A DNA stretch of 64,000 nucleotides, from assembly GCA_014163555.1 (NCBI GenBank), contig JACJGO010000002.1, positions 1-64,000 on the forward strand, written 5' to 3'. Below the pieces are notes generated by a model. That model searched no databases. It was not told where the DNA came from and worked only from the letters and a program-made list of their open reading frames with translations. Source of the DNA: Flavisolibacter longurius (GTDB taxonomy: Bacteria; Bacteroidota; Bacteroidia; Chitinophagales; Chitinophagaceae). Position numbers and translations under genes: made by a program. Position 1 is the stretch's first letter. Each line of letters starts with the position of its first letter. Of this stretch, positions 8,565 to 16,529 are shown piece by piece.

Positions 8565-8882
8565 ATGGATTTGTCTACCAACTTTTTGTTTCGCAATAAA
8601 CTATCCAGTTGCCTTGTCTTTATTGATAGTTCCTCCACTCCCTGCTACGTCTTTGTGGAGCTTCAAGACGAAGATCTCATTGCTGAATTTGGAGAGGAGA
8701 TAACTGTCAAGACAGATTTTGAAAAACGATTGCCCAAAAAGGATGATTACCCTGCCTTGATAGAACTAAGACAAAGCATTTTCGTAGCTATCAAATTTCT
8801 TCCTGATTTTGTTGCTGCCCATCATAAAATAGAATTATTAGAAAATGGGAGTTCCAGATCTTTCATAACCGAGATCGGTTAA
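8565..8882 (+). CDS. hypothetical protein
   Basis: A 105-residue reading frame with plausible protein composition: alternating hydrophobic N-terminal strands (SSCLVFIDSS, CYVFVELQDEDLI), an acidic central part, a helix (ALIELRQSIFVAIKFLPDFV). No family recognised. It lies alone between the cupin gene and island repeat copy 3, with 232 bases upstream and no clear promoter. It could be a real small island gene or a chance frame. Confidence 0.45.
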   Translation: MDLSTNFLFRNKLSSCLVFIDSSSTPCYVFVELQDEDLIAEFGEEITVKTDFEKRLPKKDDYPALIELRQSIFVAIKFLPDFVAAHHKIELLENGSSRSFITEIG

Positions 8883-9091
8883 TTCATTATGAATTATCGT
8901 TTTAATTTTGCCTGAGCAACAGATGGAAGGCTATTACAAATTAGAAAGTCTTATACGCTGCGCGGTAATCCGATCTCTTTAAAAGCATTTCATGCTCCAT
9001 GAAATTTAAAGCAAGTTCATGCATTTTGCGCTGGCCTTCTTTAGGTTTGTTACGTATTAGTTCATCAAATCAACAGATGCGCTTAGTTTCA

Positions 9092-9351
9092 AAATAACCT
9101 AACTTTCCCCTCTTTCTGACAGACATGTAAAGGGTTTGGTACCAACAGTTTGGTTTTGATAAATCGCTACCTTAGTGACCTTAACCATACCCAAGGGTCG
9201 AAAACTCGAACCAAATACTCAAAGATTTTAGGGATTTATGTCCCTTATTAGGTATAAGTAGGTAAAACTGACCAGCAAAACGTTCGAGTTTTTCTAAGTC
9301 TATATTTGCAAGTGACCACGGTCAATTATTGAAAGCTACTTCTGTAGCTTT
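9092..9351 (+). repeat. island repeat copy 3 with degenerate leader
   Basis: The 92-base core is 9201-9292, with the same terminal 11-base inverted repeats and the strongest internal hairpin (GGGA...TCCC). Bases 9092-9130 are a decayed version of the tRNA-flank motif that precedes copy 2 (CCTAACTTTCCC...TTTCTG). The conserved tail after the core ends in a hairpin at 9332-9351. Bases 8883-9091 hold nothing recognisable. Confidence 0.75.
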
Positions 9352-9358
9352 TTTTGTT
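9332..9358 (+). terminator. hairpin and T-run ending repeat copy 3
   Basis: Eight-base perfect stem AAAGCTAC / GTAGCTTT with a TTCT loop followed by a T-rich run, a good rho-independent terminator. The equivalent hairpin after copy 1 (2978-2995) has a different loop and lacks the T-run, so the hairpin belongs to the repeat rather than to a neighbouring gene. Confidence 0.7.
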
Positions 9359-9465
9359 TTGAGGTAGTAGAGCTCACAGCAACTGCACGATCTTCTAACA
9401 AAGATTTATTGTGCTTCACCATCAATCGCCACAGAGATAAATACTTATCTTCATTATCATCCTTT

Positions 9466-12237
9466 ATGACATACGATTCTTCCCTTGCCGATTTTTATGA
9501 AAAAGCCGCTTACATCAAACTGTTTGACGCACTTGCCGGTCACAATTTGCTTTTAGAAGCTAATCCCCCATTTTTTACCATTTTGGCTGCCACGACCCAA
9601 CGTCTTCAAGATGTAGGTATGACTAAAGAAGCTGTTATCGGCAAAGCACTTTTTGAGGCACATCCAGGAAATCCCACTGACCCGTCCGACAATGGCGTTA
9701 GCAATCTACGTTCCTCCTTAGAAAACGTTTTGCGGTACAAAGAGATTCATCAGCTTCCGGTTCAGCGGTATGATTTGCCAAACGACCAAGGTGGCTTTAC
9801 AGAAAAGTATTGGAGGGCGAGCAACCGGCCTGTGCTGAACAAAGAAGGTGAAGTCGCTTATATCATTCATACAGCCGAAGACATAACCCATGAAATAAAA
9901 GCACGGGAGTTGGAAGAAAAGATAAAAGGCTTGGAGCAGGCTTACGGACTGTTTATGCAGGCCCCCTTTGCCATTCACATTTTCACCGGCCCTGATTTAG
10001 TTATTGAACTGGCCAACCCACCAACCTTGCAATTGTGGGGCAAGATGGAAGACCCCACCGGCAAACGCTTTTTAGACGTGCTGCCCGAACTGAAAGGACA
10101 TGGCTACGATGAAATGATGCAAGAAGTGATGCAAACCGGCATCAGCAAGTTTTTTTATGAAGTACCGCTCCAGTTGAACCGACCGGGCAAAGAACCCGTT
10201 GGTTACTTCAATTTTGTTTACCAGCCGTACTACAAAGAAGGGGCTCCAAAAGCCGAAAGTATTCTGATTATTGCCAATGAAGTGACAGAACAAGTACAAG
10301 CAAAAAAGAGTATAGAAGAAAGCGAAGCCCGTTTTCGAAATTTAATAGACGAGGCCCCGGTGGCCACCTGCCTGTTTGTAGGTACCGACCTGGTAATTGA
10401 AGTTGTTAACCGGTCCATGCTCGACATTTTTGGCAAAGGAGACCATGTTCGAGGAATGAAGCTTACCGATGCGCTTCCCGAACTGGCAAGCCAGCCTTTT
10501 CCTCACCTGTTGCGCCAGGTATTGTTGACGGGTGAACCTTATACAGGTCTTGCTGCAGAGGCAGAATTATTTAAGGACGGCAAATGGGACACCTACTATT
10601 TTGATTCCACCTACAAACCGATACGCAACGCTGCCGGGCAAGTATATGCCGTTTTGGGTATGGCAATAGACGTAACCGATCGGGTAATGGCGCAGAGAGC
10701 CCTGGAGGGAAGTGAGCGCCGGTTTCGTGCTCTTGTAAATGCCTCATCGGATGTGCTTTACAGCATGAACGCAGACTGGACAATTATGAATCCTTTGGAC
10801 GGCAGAGGATTTCTTTTAAACGCCCATGCACCCGTAAAAAATTGGATGGAACGAAACGTTCACCCCTCAGAATTTGATACCGTTAAAAAAACAATTGCTG
10901 CTGCCATTGCGAACAAAACTGTTTTCCAGCTGGAACACCGGGTTGTAACGGTTGACGGCAGTGTGGGATGGACTTTTTCACGTGCCGTGCCTCTGTTAGA
11001 TGATGAGGGTAACATCATAGAATGGTTTGGTACCGCTACCGACATCACCACCCGAAAATTGGTAGAACAAGCATTGAAAGAAAGTGAAAGCCGCTTCCGA
11101 AGTCTTGCCGACCAGAGCCCCATCTTTGTTTTTATCATTGAACCCGATCCGCAAGCTCCGGTCAATTACTGGAATAAAGCGTGGTTGGACTATACAGGGC
11201 AAAGTATGGAAGAAGCAAGAGGCAGGGGATGGGAAGGCATCATTCATCCCGAGGACCTCTCTGTTGTGATGGAAGCTTATGCTCCTGCATTTGAAAAGAA
11301 GGAGCCCTACTTTATCCCTCCTGTAAGAACCAAGCGTTTTGACGGTATTTACAGATGGCATACGTTTAAAGGTAATCCCCGCTTTGCAGCCGATGGCAGC
11401 TTCCATGGATATGTTGGCGTAGGCTTCGATGTTCATGAACAAAAAATGGCAAAGGAACGGCTGGAGTTCCTGGTAAAGGAACGAACCAAAGAACTGGCTG
11501 AAGCAAATCAAACACTGCAAATAATCAACAAGGAACTGCAGCGCTCCAACCAAAACTTAGAAGAGTTTGCTCACGCCGCTTCGCATGATCTGAAAGAACC
11601 GGTGCGCAAGATTCATTTTTTCACCAATCAATTAAAAGATCAGCTCAGTTCCCAGCTTCATGAGAGCCAGGCCAGAGCCTTCCACCGCATTGAGAATGCC
11701 ACAGAGCGAATGGGTAATTTAATTGACGATCTGCTTCTTTACTCTCATGTGAGCCAGCGGCCACACCAGACAGAAAGCGTTGACCTCAACCAGCAAGTGC
11801 AACGGGTGTTGGAAGATTTGGACCTGGATGTAGAAGAAAAGAAGGCAATCATTACAATTGGGAAGTTGCCTGTGGTACAAGGATACAGAAGACAGCTGCA
11901 GCAGCTTTTTCAAAACCTGATCAGTAATGCCATGAAGTATAGCAAGCGGGATACAGCACCTCAAATTCGCATCCATGCTAGTGAAGTCTCCGAGGATGGA
12001 AGGTTGCACCACCTGATCGCAATAACGGATAACGGCATTGGCTTTGAGCAGGAATACGGAGAGAAAATTTTCCAGATGTTTACCCGCCTGCATGGAAAAG
12101 CCGAATACAGCGGAACGGGTGTAGGACTATCGATTGTAAAAAAAGTAGTCGAAAATCACAATGGGTTTATCAAGGCTGAAAGTGTCAGCGGCGAAGGTTC
12201 GGTGTTCAAAATTTATCTACCCCTTCAAAACTACTAG
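9466..12237 (+). CDS. multi-PAS sensor histidine kinase
   Basis: A 923-residue soluble kinase with no predicted membrane segment. About five PAS domains are stacked in residues ~10-670 (SEARFRNLIDEAPVATCLF, SERRFRALVNASSDVLYSM and SESRFRSLADQSPIFVFII mark three starts), then a coiled coil, HisKA with the phospho-acceptor in FAHAASHDLKEPVRK, and HATPase_c (N box QNLISNAMKYS, G1 ITDNGIGF, G2 GTGVGLSIVKK). The ATG at 9466 is chosen because the PAS-like fold begins there; a start at 9409 is possible. No response regulator is adjacent, so its output partner is elsewhere. Bacteriophytochrome-like cytosolic redox or light sensing is possible but no chromophore motif is seen. Confidence 0.9.
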   Translation: MTYDSSLADFYEKAAYIKLFDALAGHNLLLEANPPFFTILAATTQRLQDVGMTKEAVIGKALFEAHPGNPTDPSDNGVSNLRSSLENVLRYKEIHQLPVQRYDLPNDQGGFTEKYWRASNRPVLNKEGEVAYIIHTAEDITHEIKARELEEKIKGLEQAYGLFMQAPFAIHIFTGPDLVIELANPPTLQLWGKMEDPTGKRFLDVLPELKGHGYDEMMQEVMQTGISKFFYEVPLQLNRPGKEPVGYFNFVYQPYYKEGAPKAESILIIANEVTEQVQAKKSIEESEARFRNLIDEAPVATCLFVGTDLVIEVVNRSMLDIFGKGDHVRGMKLTDALPELASQPFPHLLRQVLLTGEPYTGLAAEAELFKDGKWDTYYFDSTYKPIRNAAGQVYAVLGMAIDVTDRVMAQRALEGSERRFRALVNASSDVLYSMNADWTIMNPLDGRGFLLNAHAPVKNWMERNVHPSEFDTVKKTIAAAIANKTVFQLEHRVVTVDGSVGWTFSRAVPLLDDEGNIIEWFGTATDITTRKLVEQALKESESRFRSLADQSPIFVFIIEPDPQAPVNYWNKAWLDYTGQSMEEARGRGWEGIIHPEDLSVVMEAYAPAFEKKEPYFIPPVRTKRFDGIYRWHTFKGNPRFAADGSFHGYVGVGFDVHEQKMAKERLEFLVKERTKELAEANQTLQIINKELQRSNQNLEEFAHAASHDLKEPVRKIHFFTNQLKDQLSSQLHESQARAFHRIENATERMGNLIDDLLLYSHVSQRPHQTESVDLNQQVQRVLEDLDLDVEEKKAIITIGKLPVVQGYRRQLQQLFQNLISNAMKYSKRDTAPQIRIHASEVSEDGRLHHLIAITDNGIGFEQEYGEKIFQMFTRLHGKAEYSGTGVGLSIVKKVVENHNGFIKAESVSGEGSVFKIYLPLQNY

Positions 12238-12299
12238 GAAGACAACATATTTGAATCGAACTTTTATCGAGAAGCTGTTGTACCTTTTTGAGTATTCCC

Positions 12300-12354
12300 G
12301 TCCCAAAACAGCCCAAACCTTCCCATTTCTGCCCAAAACGGACATTTGTAGCCC
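12300..12354 (-). repeat. tRNA-Arg 3' end and flank (right copy of direct repeat)
   Basis: Partner of 6857-6911 (three mismatches in 55). Six bases overlap the 3' end of the tRNA gene; the rest is its downstream flank. Together the two copies bracket 5.4 kb that includes repeat copies 2 and 3, the AraC/cupin genes and the PAS kinase. Confidence 0.75.
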
Positions 12355-12420
12355 GGACAAGAATCGAACTTGTATCTAGAGTTTAGGAAACTCCTATTCT
12401 ATCCATTGAACTACCGGGCC
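12349..12420 (-). tRNA. tRNA-Arg (anticodon CCT)
   Basis: The minus strand folds as a complete cloverleaf: acceptor GGCCCGG / CCGGGCT (first pair G-U), D stem GTTC / GAAT, anticodon stem GGAGT / ACTCT with loop TTCCTAA giving anticodon CCT (reads AGG), and T arm ACAAG-TTCGATT-CTTGT. CCA is not encoded. tRNA genes of this kind are common integration targets, which matches the duplicated 3' flank. Confidence 0.93.
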
Positions 12421-12427
12421 GGGCTAC

Positions 12428-12506
12428 AGTTCAAAGGGCGAAGTCTATGGTTCATAGTCCGTAATCAATTGACTATGAACGTTGAACTCCCGACTCTGAA
12501 CTGACC
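12428..12506. repeat. period-7 word palindrome next to tRNA-Arg
   Basis: Five 7-base units on each arm. Right arm 12472-12506 has units of the form ACTnnGA (for example ACTATGA, ACGTTGA); left arm 12428-12462 carries their complements (AGTTCAA, AGTCTAT). The longest exact pairing is GTTCATAGTC with GACTATGAAC. It lies between the tRNA 5' end and the promoter of the TPR gene. Confidence 0.75.
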
Positions 12507-12547
12507 AGCGGGTCGCAAAATAACAAAGATTTGTTCACCGCTCGTCT

Positions 12548-12555
12548 TATCTTTG
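12548..12555 (+). promoter_or_regulatory. Bacteroidota -7 promoter element
   Basis: TATCTTTG matches TAnnTTTG and lies 20 bases before the start codon of the TPR gene. A TTTG at 12530-12533 could be the -33 element, though the spacing is shorter than usual. Confidence 0.55.
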
Positions 12556-12575
12556 CCAACTCTCAAAAAATTTCT

Positions 12576-13229
12576 ATGAAATTTTACAACTGGCTGATTA
12601 AATACCGACTTTACCTTGGACTGGCTTTGATTGTGATTGGCCTGGCATTGAACCTGACCGTCAGCGGCTTCTGGCCGGTATTCCCACTTTACCTGATTGG
12701 CGTGATCCTTATTGCCGGTCATTTCTTTTTTGGCCCGCTGCGCCTTATCCAGGTGCACATGGAAGAAGGCAACATGGACGAAGCCGAGCGGATTGTCAAC
12801 TCCATCAAATATCCCAACCTGCTGTACAAACCCATTCGCTCGGTGTATTATACCCTCAAAGGAAACCTGGCTATGATGAAGCAGGATTTTGAAGGCGCCG
12901 AAAAAAACATGAAAAAAGGCCTCGACCTGGGCATGCCCATGAAAGAAGCCGAAGGTGCCAGCCTGCTGCAAATGGGAATGCTGGCCCTGCAGAAAAACGA
13001 CCTGAAACAGGGTGAAAGCTATATTCGCCAGGCCCTTCGCAAAGGCTTACCCGATAAGGAAAACCAGGCGGCTGCGTACCTGCAGATGTGTTCTATTATG
13101 ATGAACAAGCGGGAGTTCAGGGCGGCCAAAGATTTTTTCCGGAAGGCAAAAGCACTCAAGCCCACCACGCCGCAGATTGTTGACCAGATCAAACAAATCG
13201 AAAAATACATTTCCCGGATACCGGGTTGA
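12576..13229 (+). CDS. membrane-anchored TPR protein
   Basis: A 217-residue protein. Two hydrophobic segments (residues ~12-30 and ~34-52) anchor it in the inner membrane, followed by a basic turn and about four tetratricopeptide-like helix pairs (AERIVNSIKYPN, AEKNMKKGLDLG, GESYIRQALRKG, AKDFFRKAKALKP). TPRs mediate protein contacts; the partner is unknown. The start at 12576 is 20 bases after a -7 element. Its stop codon touches the palindrome that separates it from the convergent SRPBCC gene. Confidence 0.75.
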   Translation: MKFYNWLIKYRLYLGLALIVIGLALNLTVSGFWPVFPLYLIGVILIAGHFFFGPLRLIQVHMEEGNMDEAERIVNSIKYPNLLYKPIRSVYYTLKGNLAMMKQDFEGAEKNMKKGLDLGMPMKEAEGASLLQMGMLALQKNDLKQGESYIRQALRKGLPDKENQAAAYLQMCSIMMNKREFRAAKDFFRKAKALKPTTPQIVDQIKQIEKYISRIPG

Positions 13230-13232
13230 GGT

Positions 13233-13331
13233 CAATGGACAATTGACAACAGGCAACAGGCAAAGGGTCGCTCCTTTGCCTGTTTCTTTTTCTTGCCCAT
13301 TGTCTATTGCCAATTGCTTATTGTCTATTGG
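13233..13331. repeat. period-7 word palindrome filling a stop-to-stop gap
   Basis: Left arm 13233-13267 is five 7-base units beginning CAA (CAATGGA, CAATTGA and so on). Right arm 13295-13329 is five units of the form GnnnATT (GCCCATT, GTCTATT). The centre forms a 10-base hairpin CAGGCAAAGG / CCTTTGCCTG. The array starts 3 bases after one stop codon and overlaps the stop codon of the opposing gene. Confidence 0.8.
13257..13290 (+). terminator. terminator at the centre of the palindrome
   Basis: CAGGCAAAGG (13257-13266) pairs with CCTTTGCCTG (13273-13282) and is followed by a T-rich run, so it can terminate the TPR gene transcript. Confidence 0.65.
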
Positions 13332-13822
13332 AAGCGCAGCGCCATCCCCTCTCCTTCCCAGCTTCCAAACAGGGCTATGATCTTCTGGTAGCGATAGGTA
13401 AATATTTTTTGCAGTTCTTTTTTTACGACAATCCCGTGGGCAATACTGCCCAGCACACCAAGCGGCAGGCGGTAGTGCACAATGTCGGTCATCTCTACCC
13501 CGCCTTCGATGGGCTTGAAGTGGTGCTGGTGATGCCATAGTTTGTATGGGCCCTTGCGCTGCTCATCCACAAAATACCGGCCTTCCACTACGTGGGTAAT
13601 CTCGGTCATCCACGAAAGCGGAATGCCCAGCAACGGTTTTACGGTATAGGTCATCACCTGGCCGGCATATACGGCATCGCCATAAACATTGTTGGTTACT
13701 CTCAGGTTCAGCTCCGGGGGCGTTACCGCCTTCAGATTATTGGCGTCTGAAAAAAAGGCCCAGACCGCATCGATACTGGCCGGCACCTTTTGCACGCTTT
13801 GCAAGGAATACACTTTACCCAT
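13325..13822 (-). CDS. SRPBCC family protein
   Basis: A 165-residue START/Bet v1-like protein (polyketide cyclase or dehydrase group). Family landmarks: N-terminal QSVQKVPASIDAVWAFFSDANNLKAVTPPEL, central WMTEITHVVEGRYFVDEQRKGPYKLWHHQHHF and EMTDIVHYRLPLG. These are the typical segments of bacterial proteins often mis-named cell-division inhibitors. Predicted to bind a hydrophobic ligand in a helix-grip cavity. Convergent with the TPR gene; its stop codon lies inside the word palindrome. Confidence 0.8.
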   Translation of the reverse strand: MGKVYSLQSVQKVPASIDAVWAFFSDANNLKAVTPPELNLRVTNNVYGDAVYAGQVMTYTVKPLLGIPLSWMTEITHVVEGRYFVDEQRKGPYKLWHHQHHFKPIEGGVEMTDIVHYRLPLGVLGSIAHGIVVKKELQKIFTYRYQKIIALFGSWEGEGMALRFQ

Positions 13823-13896
13823 TCTTTTTCAACAATTAAGGATTCAGATAGTTGAAGGAAATCCCTCCAAACACCAAACCACAAACACCAATCCTT

Positions 13897-13904
13897 TATC
13901 TTCG
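13897..13904 (+). promoter_or_regulatory. -7 element of pyrH
   Basis: TATCTTCG, one mismatch to TAnnTTTG, 18 bases before the pyrH ATG. Confidence 0.45.
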
Positions 13905-13922
13905 CACCGCTAACAAAAATCT

Positions 13923-14636
13923 ATGCTTCCAAAATACAAACGCATTCTGCTGAAACTTTCCGGCGAGTCGCTGATGGGTGATAAAAGCTTTGGCTTTGAT
14001 ACCACTGTTATTAATCAATATGCACAGGATATCAAATCCATCACCGAGTTGGGTGTGCAGGTAGCCATCGTTATTGGCGGTGGAAACATCTACCGGGGGA
14101 TGAACGAAGCCGAAACCGGTATTGAACGGGCTCACGGCGACTATATGGGCATGCTGGCCACCGTCATCAACGGTATGGCCCTGCAGGCCGGCCTTGAAAA
14201 AATTGGCGTGTACACCCGCCTGCAAAGTGCCATTAAAATGGAGCAGATTGCCGAGCCGTATATCCGCCGCCGCGCTATCCGCCACGTGGAGAAAGGCCGT
14301 GTAGTGATCTTTGGCGCCGGTACCGGCAACCCTTATTTCACCACCGATACCGCCGGTTCGCTGCGGGCCATCGAGATCAAAGCCGATGTAATTATGAAAG
14401 GCACCCGTGTAGATGGCATCTATTCGGCCGATCCTGAAAAAGACCCGACAGCAACCAAGTACGGAAAGATCACCTACCAAGAGTGCATCACGCAAAAGCT
14501 GAATGTTATGGACATGACTGCTTTTACGCTGTGCATGGAAAACAATTTACCCATCGTTGTATTTGATATGAACAAACCCGGAAATTTACGCAGAGTAGTA
14601 ACCGGTGAGAAGGTAGGTACATTGGTTTCAGCTTAG
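13923..14636 (+). CDS. pyrH: UMP kinase
   Basis: A 237-residue amino-acid-kinase-fold enzyme that phosphorylates UMP to UDP with ATP in cytoplasmic pyrimidine synthesis. The N-terminal [13 protein letters not shown], the phosphate-binding GGGNIYRG, the hexamer segment [14 protein letters not shown] and [17 protein letters not shown] are diagnostic of bacterial PyrH. Length is standard. It is separated from its usual frr/tsf partners here, standing alone between an SRPBCC gene and a coiled-coil protein gene. Confidence 0.96.
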   Translation: MLPKYKRILLKLSGESLMGDKSFGFDTTVINQYAQDIKSITELGVQVAIVIGGGNIYRGMNEAETGIERAHGDYMGMLATVINGMALQAGLEKIGVYTRLQSAIKMEQIAEPYIRRRAIRHVEKGRVVIFGAGTGNPYFTTDTAGSLRAIEIKADVIMKGTRVDGIYSADPEKDPTATKYGKITYQECITQKLNVMDMTAFTLCMENNLPIVVFDMNKPGNLRRVVTGEKVGTLVSA

Positions 14637-14720
14637 CCGTAAATTTACGAAGGAGTATTACGTATAAACTTTTGCAGAAAAGCTTTAGCTTGTCCCCGCA
14701 AAACTGACTGGAGACACCCC

Positions 14721-15626
14721 ATGCTAATTTTTACACTTCCTTCCGGACTTTTAGAAATCACGATTTTCGGGTTTGCCGTTGTGGCCTTTGTGCTGGCTGT
14801 ACGTTTTTTTATGGACAGCCGAAAGCGCCTCGAAGAGCTTTTTCCCGGTACCGTAAATCCACGCAAACTTTTACCCTTTGGTTTCGACCGCAGTGGCTTC
14901 CTGATTCCCAAACAGGGAGCACCAAAAGAAAAGCCGGCTGCCCGGGTTTTCTTTCGCTCTTCGGAAACTACGTCGCCTGATTCCACCAAAAGCGAAATAC
15001 GCGAACTGCGGCAGCAGGTAAAACAGCAGCAGCAGGAACTGGAAAGAGCCCTGCACAAAATGGCGCACATCGGGCAAAAATCGGCAGTGGAAGAAAAGAC
15101 GGCTACGATCCTGGCCGACCAGCAGCGACTGGAAAGCCTGCGCCTGCAACTGGAAAAAAAGGACGCCGAAATTCAGCGGCTGAAGCAGCAGGAAACCTAT
15201 GCCCAGAAAATGCAGGAGCGTTTTGAAGAAGTGCAGGCCGAGTTTGAAACCCTGCAGGAAAAAATGCAGCAGATGGAACAACAGGCCTGGCAAACGGCCG
15301 ACCTGACCATTCAACTGGAGCATGCCGAACAAACAACGCTACGCCTGGAAGAAGCACTGGCCAAAAAGGATGAAAAGCTGCGTGACCTGAGCCTCGAAAA
15401 CCAGCGCCTTCATGATACATTCTCGGAATTGCAGGAACGCCTTTCGGAAGCTAACCTGCAGCGCCAGCAACTGTCCAAAAAAGTGCAACTGCTCGAATCG
15501 CTGAATGCCGATATGCAGTCGATGGCCGAATCGAACCGGAAATTAAAAACCGAAATTGCCCGTGTTGCCGAGCTGGAAAGCATGCTGCAGATGATTTCGG
15601 AAGAGCGTCACAGCTACCGGAGATAA
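14721..15626 (+). CDS. membrane-anchored coiled-coil protein
   Basis: A 301-residue protein with one N-terminal membrane segment (residues ~8-28, LLEITIFGFAVVAFVLAVRFF), a proline-rich linker and then a continuous coiled coil from ~95 to ~290, rich in Gln, Glu, Leu and Lys. No enzymatic domain. Similar proteins in Bacteroidota are annotated only as hypothetical. A structural or scaffolding role at the inner membrane is an inference from architecture alone. Confidence 0.65.
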   Translation: MLIFTLPSGLLEITIFGFAVVAFVLAVRFFMDSRKRLEELFPGTVNPRKLLPFGFDRSGFLIPKQGAPKEKPAARVFFRSSETTSPDSTKSEIRELRQQVKQQQQELERALHKMAHIGQKSAVEEKTATILADQQRLESLRLQLEKKDAEIQRLKQQETYAQKMQERFEEVQAEFETLQEKMQQMEQQAWQTADLTIQLEHAEQTTLRLEEALAKKDEKLRDLSLENQRLHDTFSELQERLSEANLQRQQLSKKVQLLESLNADMQSMAESNRKLKTEIARVAELESMLQMISEERHSYRR

Positions 15627-15645
15627 AAATCTTTTCATTAGAAGA

Positions 15646-15675
15646 GCCAGCCTTACCGCTGGCTTTATTTTTTGT
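15646..15675 (+). terminator. rho-independent terminator
   Basis: AGCCAGC / GCTGGCT stem (15646-15652, 15659-15665) with a six-base loop and a TTATTTTTTG run, after the coiled-coil gene. Confidence 0.8.
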
Positions 15676-15676
15676 T

Positions 15677-16171
15677 ATGAAGCCTGTTTTCGTCACGGGT
15701 CTTTTCCTGTTTCTTTGTTTTTCGTTTTGCCGTGCACAGCAAGGTTTTGAGTCCCGGCGCAATGCCATTTCATTTGAACTGGGAAAAACCGGCCTTATTT
15801 ATAACCTGAATTTTGATCACAAGTCCGTTGGGAAAAAGCACGGCTTTCGCCTGGTTGCCGGATCCAACTTTGCAAAGTATTTGAATGCTTTTGTTGCCGG
15901 TGCCGGTGGGTATTACCTGGCAGGAAAATCAACGCATTTTCTTGAGCTGGGCCTGGACCTGCAGTATCTCGTGGTAGATGAAGTCAGCGATGATCAAAAA
16001 GGCTTTGTCCTGATCTATCCCGATTATTCCATCAAAACATTTTACCCCAGCCTGAATGCAGGGTATCGCCGCTACGGGAAAAAGACCCTGTTCCGCCTTG
16101 GGCTTTCCCCGGGCCTTATCGATAGTGAATTTATGCCCGGTGGTTATATCAGTTACGGTTTTCTATTTTGA
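15677..16171 (+). CDS. secreted outer-membrane-barrel-like hypothetical protein
   Basis: A 164-residue protein with a signal peptide (KPVFVTGLFLFLCFSFCRAQ, cleavage after AQ) and alternating short strands with aromatic residues (GLIYNLNFDHKSV, GFRLVAGSNFAKYL, GGYYLAGKSTHFLELGLDLQYL) ending in YGFLF, an aromatic C-terminus typical of outer-membrane beta barrels. Probably a small eight-stranded barrel. No specific family is recognised. Confidence 0.6.
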   Translation: MKPVFVTGLFLFLCFSFCRAQQGFESRRNAISFELGKTGLIYNLNFDHKSVGKKHGFRLVAGSNFAKYLNAFVAGAGGYYLAGKSTHFLELGLDLQYLVVDEVSDDQKGFVLIYPDYSIKTFYPSLNAGYRRYGKKTLFRLGLSPGLIDSEFMPGGYISYGFLF

Positions 16172-16435
16172 CGTTTGTAGCGTTTTTTTTCTGCACAAAC
16201 TATAGCGTGTCATTTCCCTAGTAAAAGATTCACTGGGCTAAATGACCTTGTGAATACACAAGGTGGGGTAGATGCACACCCTTAAACCCTTTTCCCTTAA
16301 GCCGGTTATACAAACGGTTTATGAGCTGTTATTGTCAACAGCCGTTTCTCAAGCACAGCAGTGTTTCTTCTTTGCCATTCCGCATAGCTGAAATCTGAAA
16401 AAACTACCATGCAAAAAATTATTGTGCTCTAAAAG
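16172..16435. other. non-coding gap with short hairpin
   Basis: The only structure seen is a perfect 8-base hairpin ACCTTGTG / CACAAGGT at 16245-16264. It may end the upstream transcript, though no T-run follows. Confidence 0.4.
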
Positions 16436-16465
16436 AAAACGGACCTGCCGCAGCAGGTCCGTTTT
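16436..16465 (-). terminator. strong terminator of the M1 peptidase gene
   Basis: Thirteen-base perfect stem AAAACGGACCTGC / GCAGGTCCGTTTT with a four-base loop. The A-rich and T-rich ends let it act on both strands, but the nearest gene end is the peptidase on the minus strand. Confidence 0.85.
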
Positions 16466-16491
16466 CTCCATCACCAAAGCAAGCTTAGTTT

Positions 16492-16526
16492 GCCGATTGC
16501 TTATGGCCGATTGTCAATTGTTTCTT
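16492..16526. repeat. single-armed period-7 array
   Basis: Five phased units, for example GCCGATT (twice) and GTCAATT. No reverse-complement arm is found nearby. The words belong to the same style as the CAATTG-type array at 13233-13331. Confidence 0.6.
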
Positions 16527-16529
16527 GTC

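Noticed and set aside
2847-9292. Island repeats as classical integron attC sites
   Set aside because: The inverted ends read CTCGAAC/GTTCGAG rather than RYYYAAC/GTTRRRY, and no integron integrase is present. Kept as an open comparison only.
6857-12354. Complete integrative element
   Set aside because: Direct repeats bracket the segment, but no integrase, relaxase or phage gene lies between them; at most a remnant or cassette.
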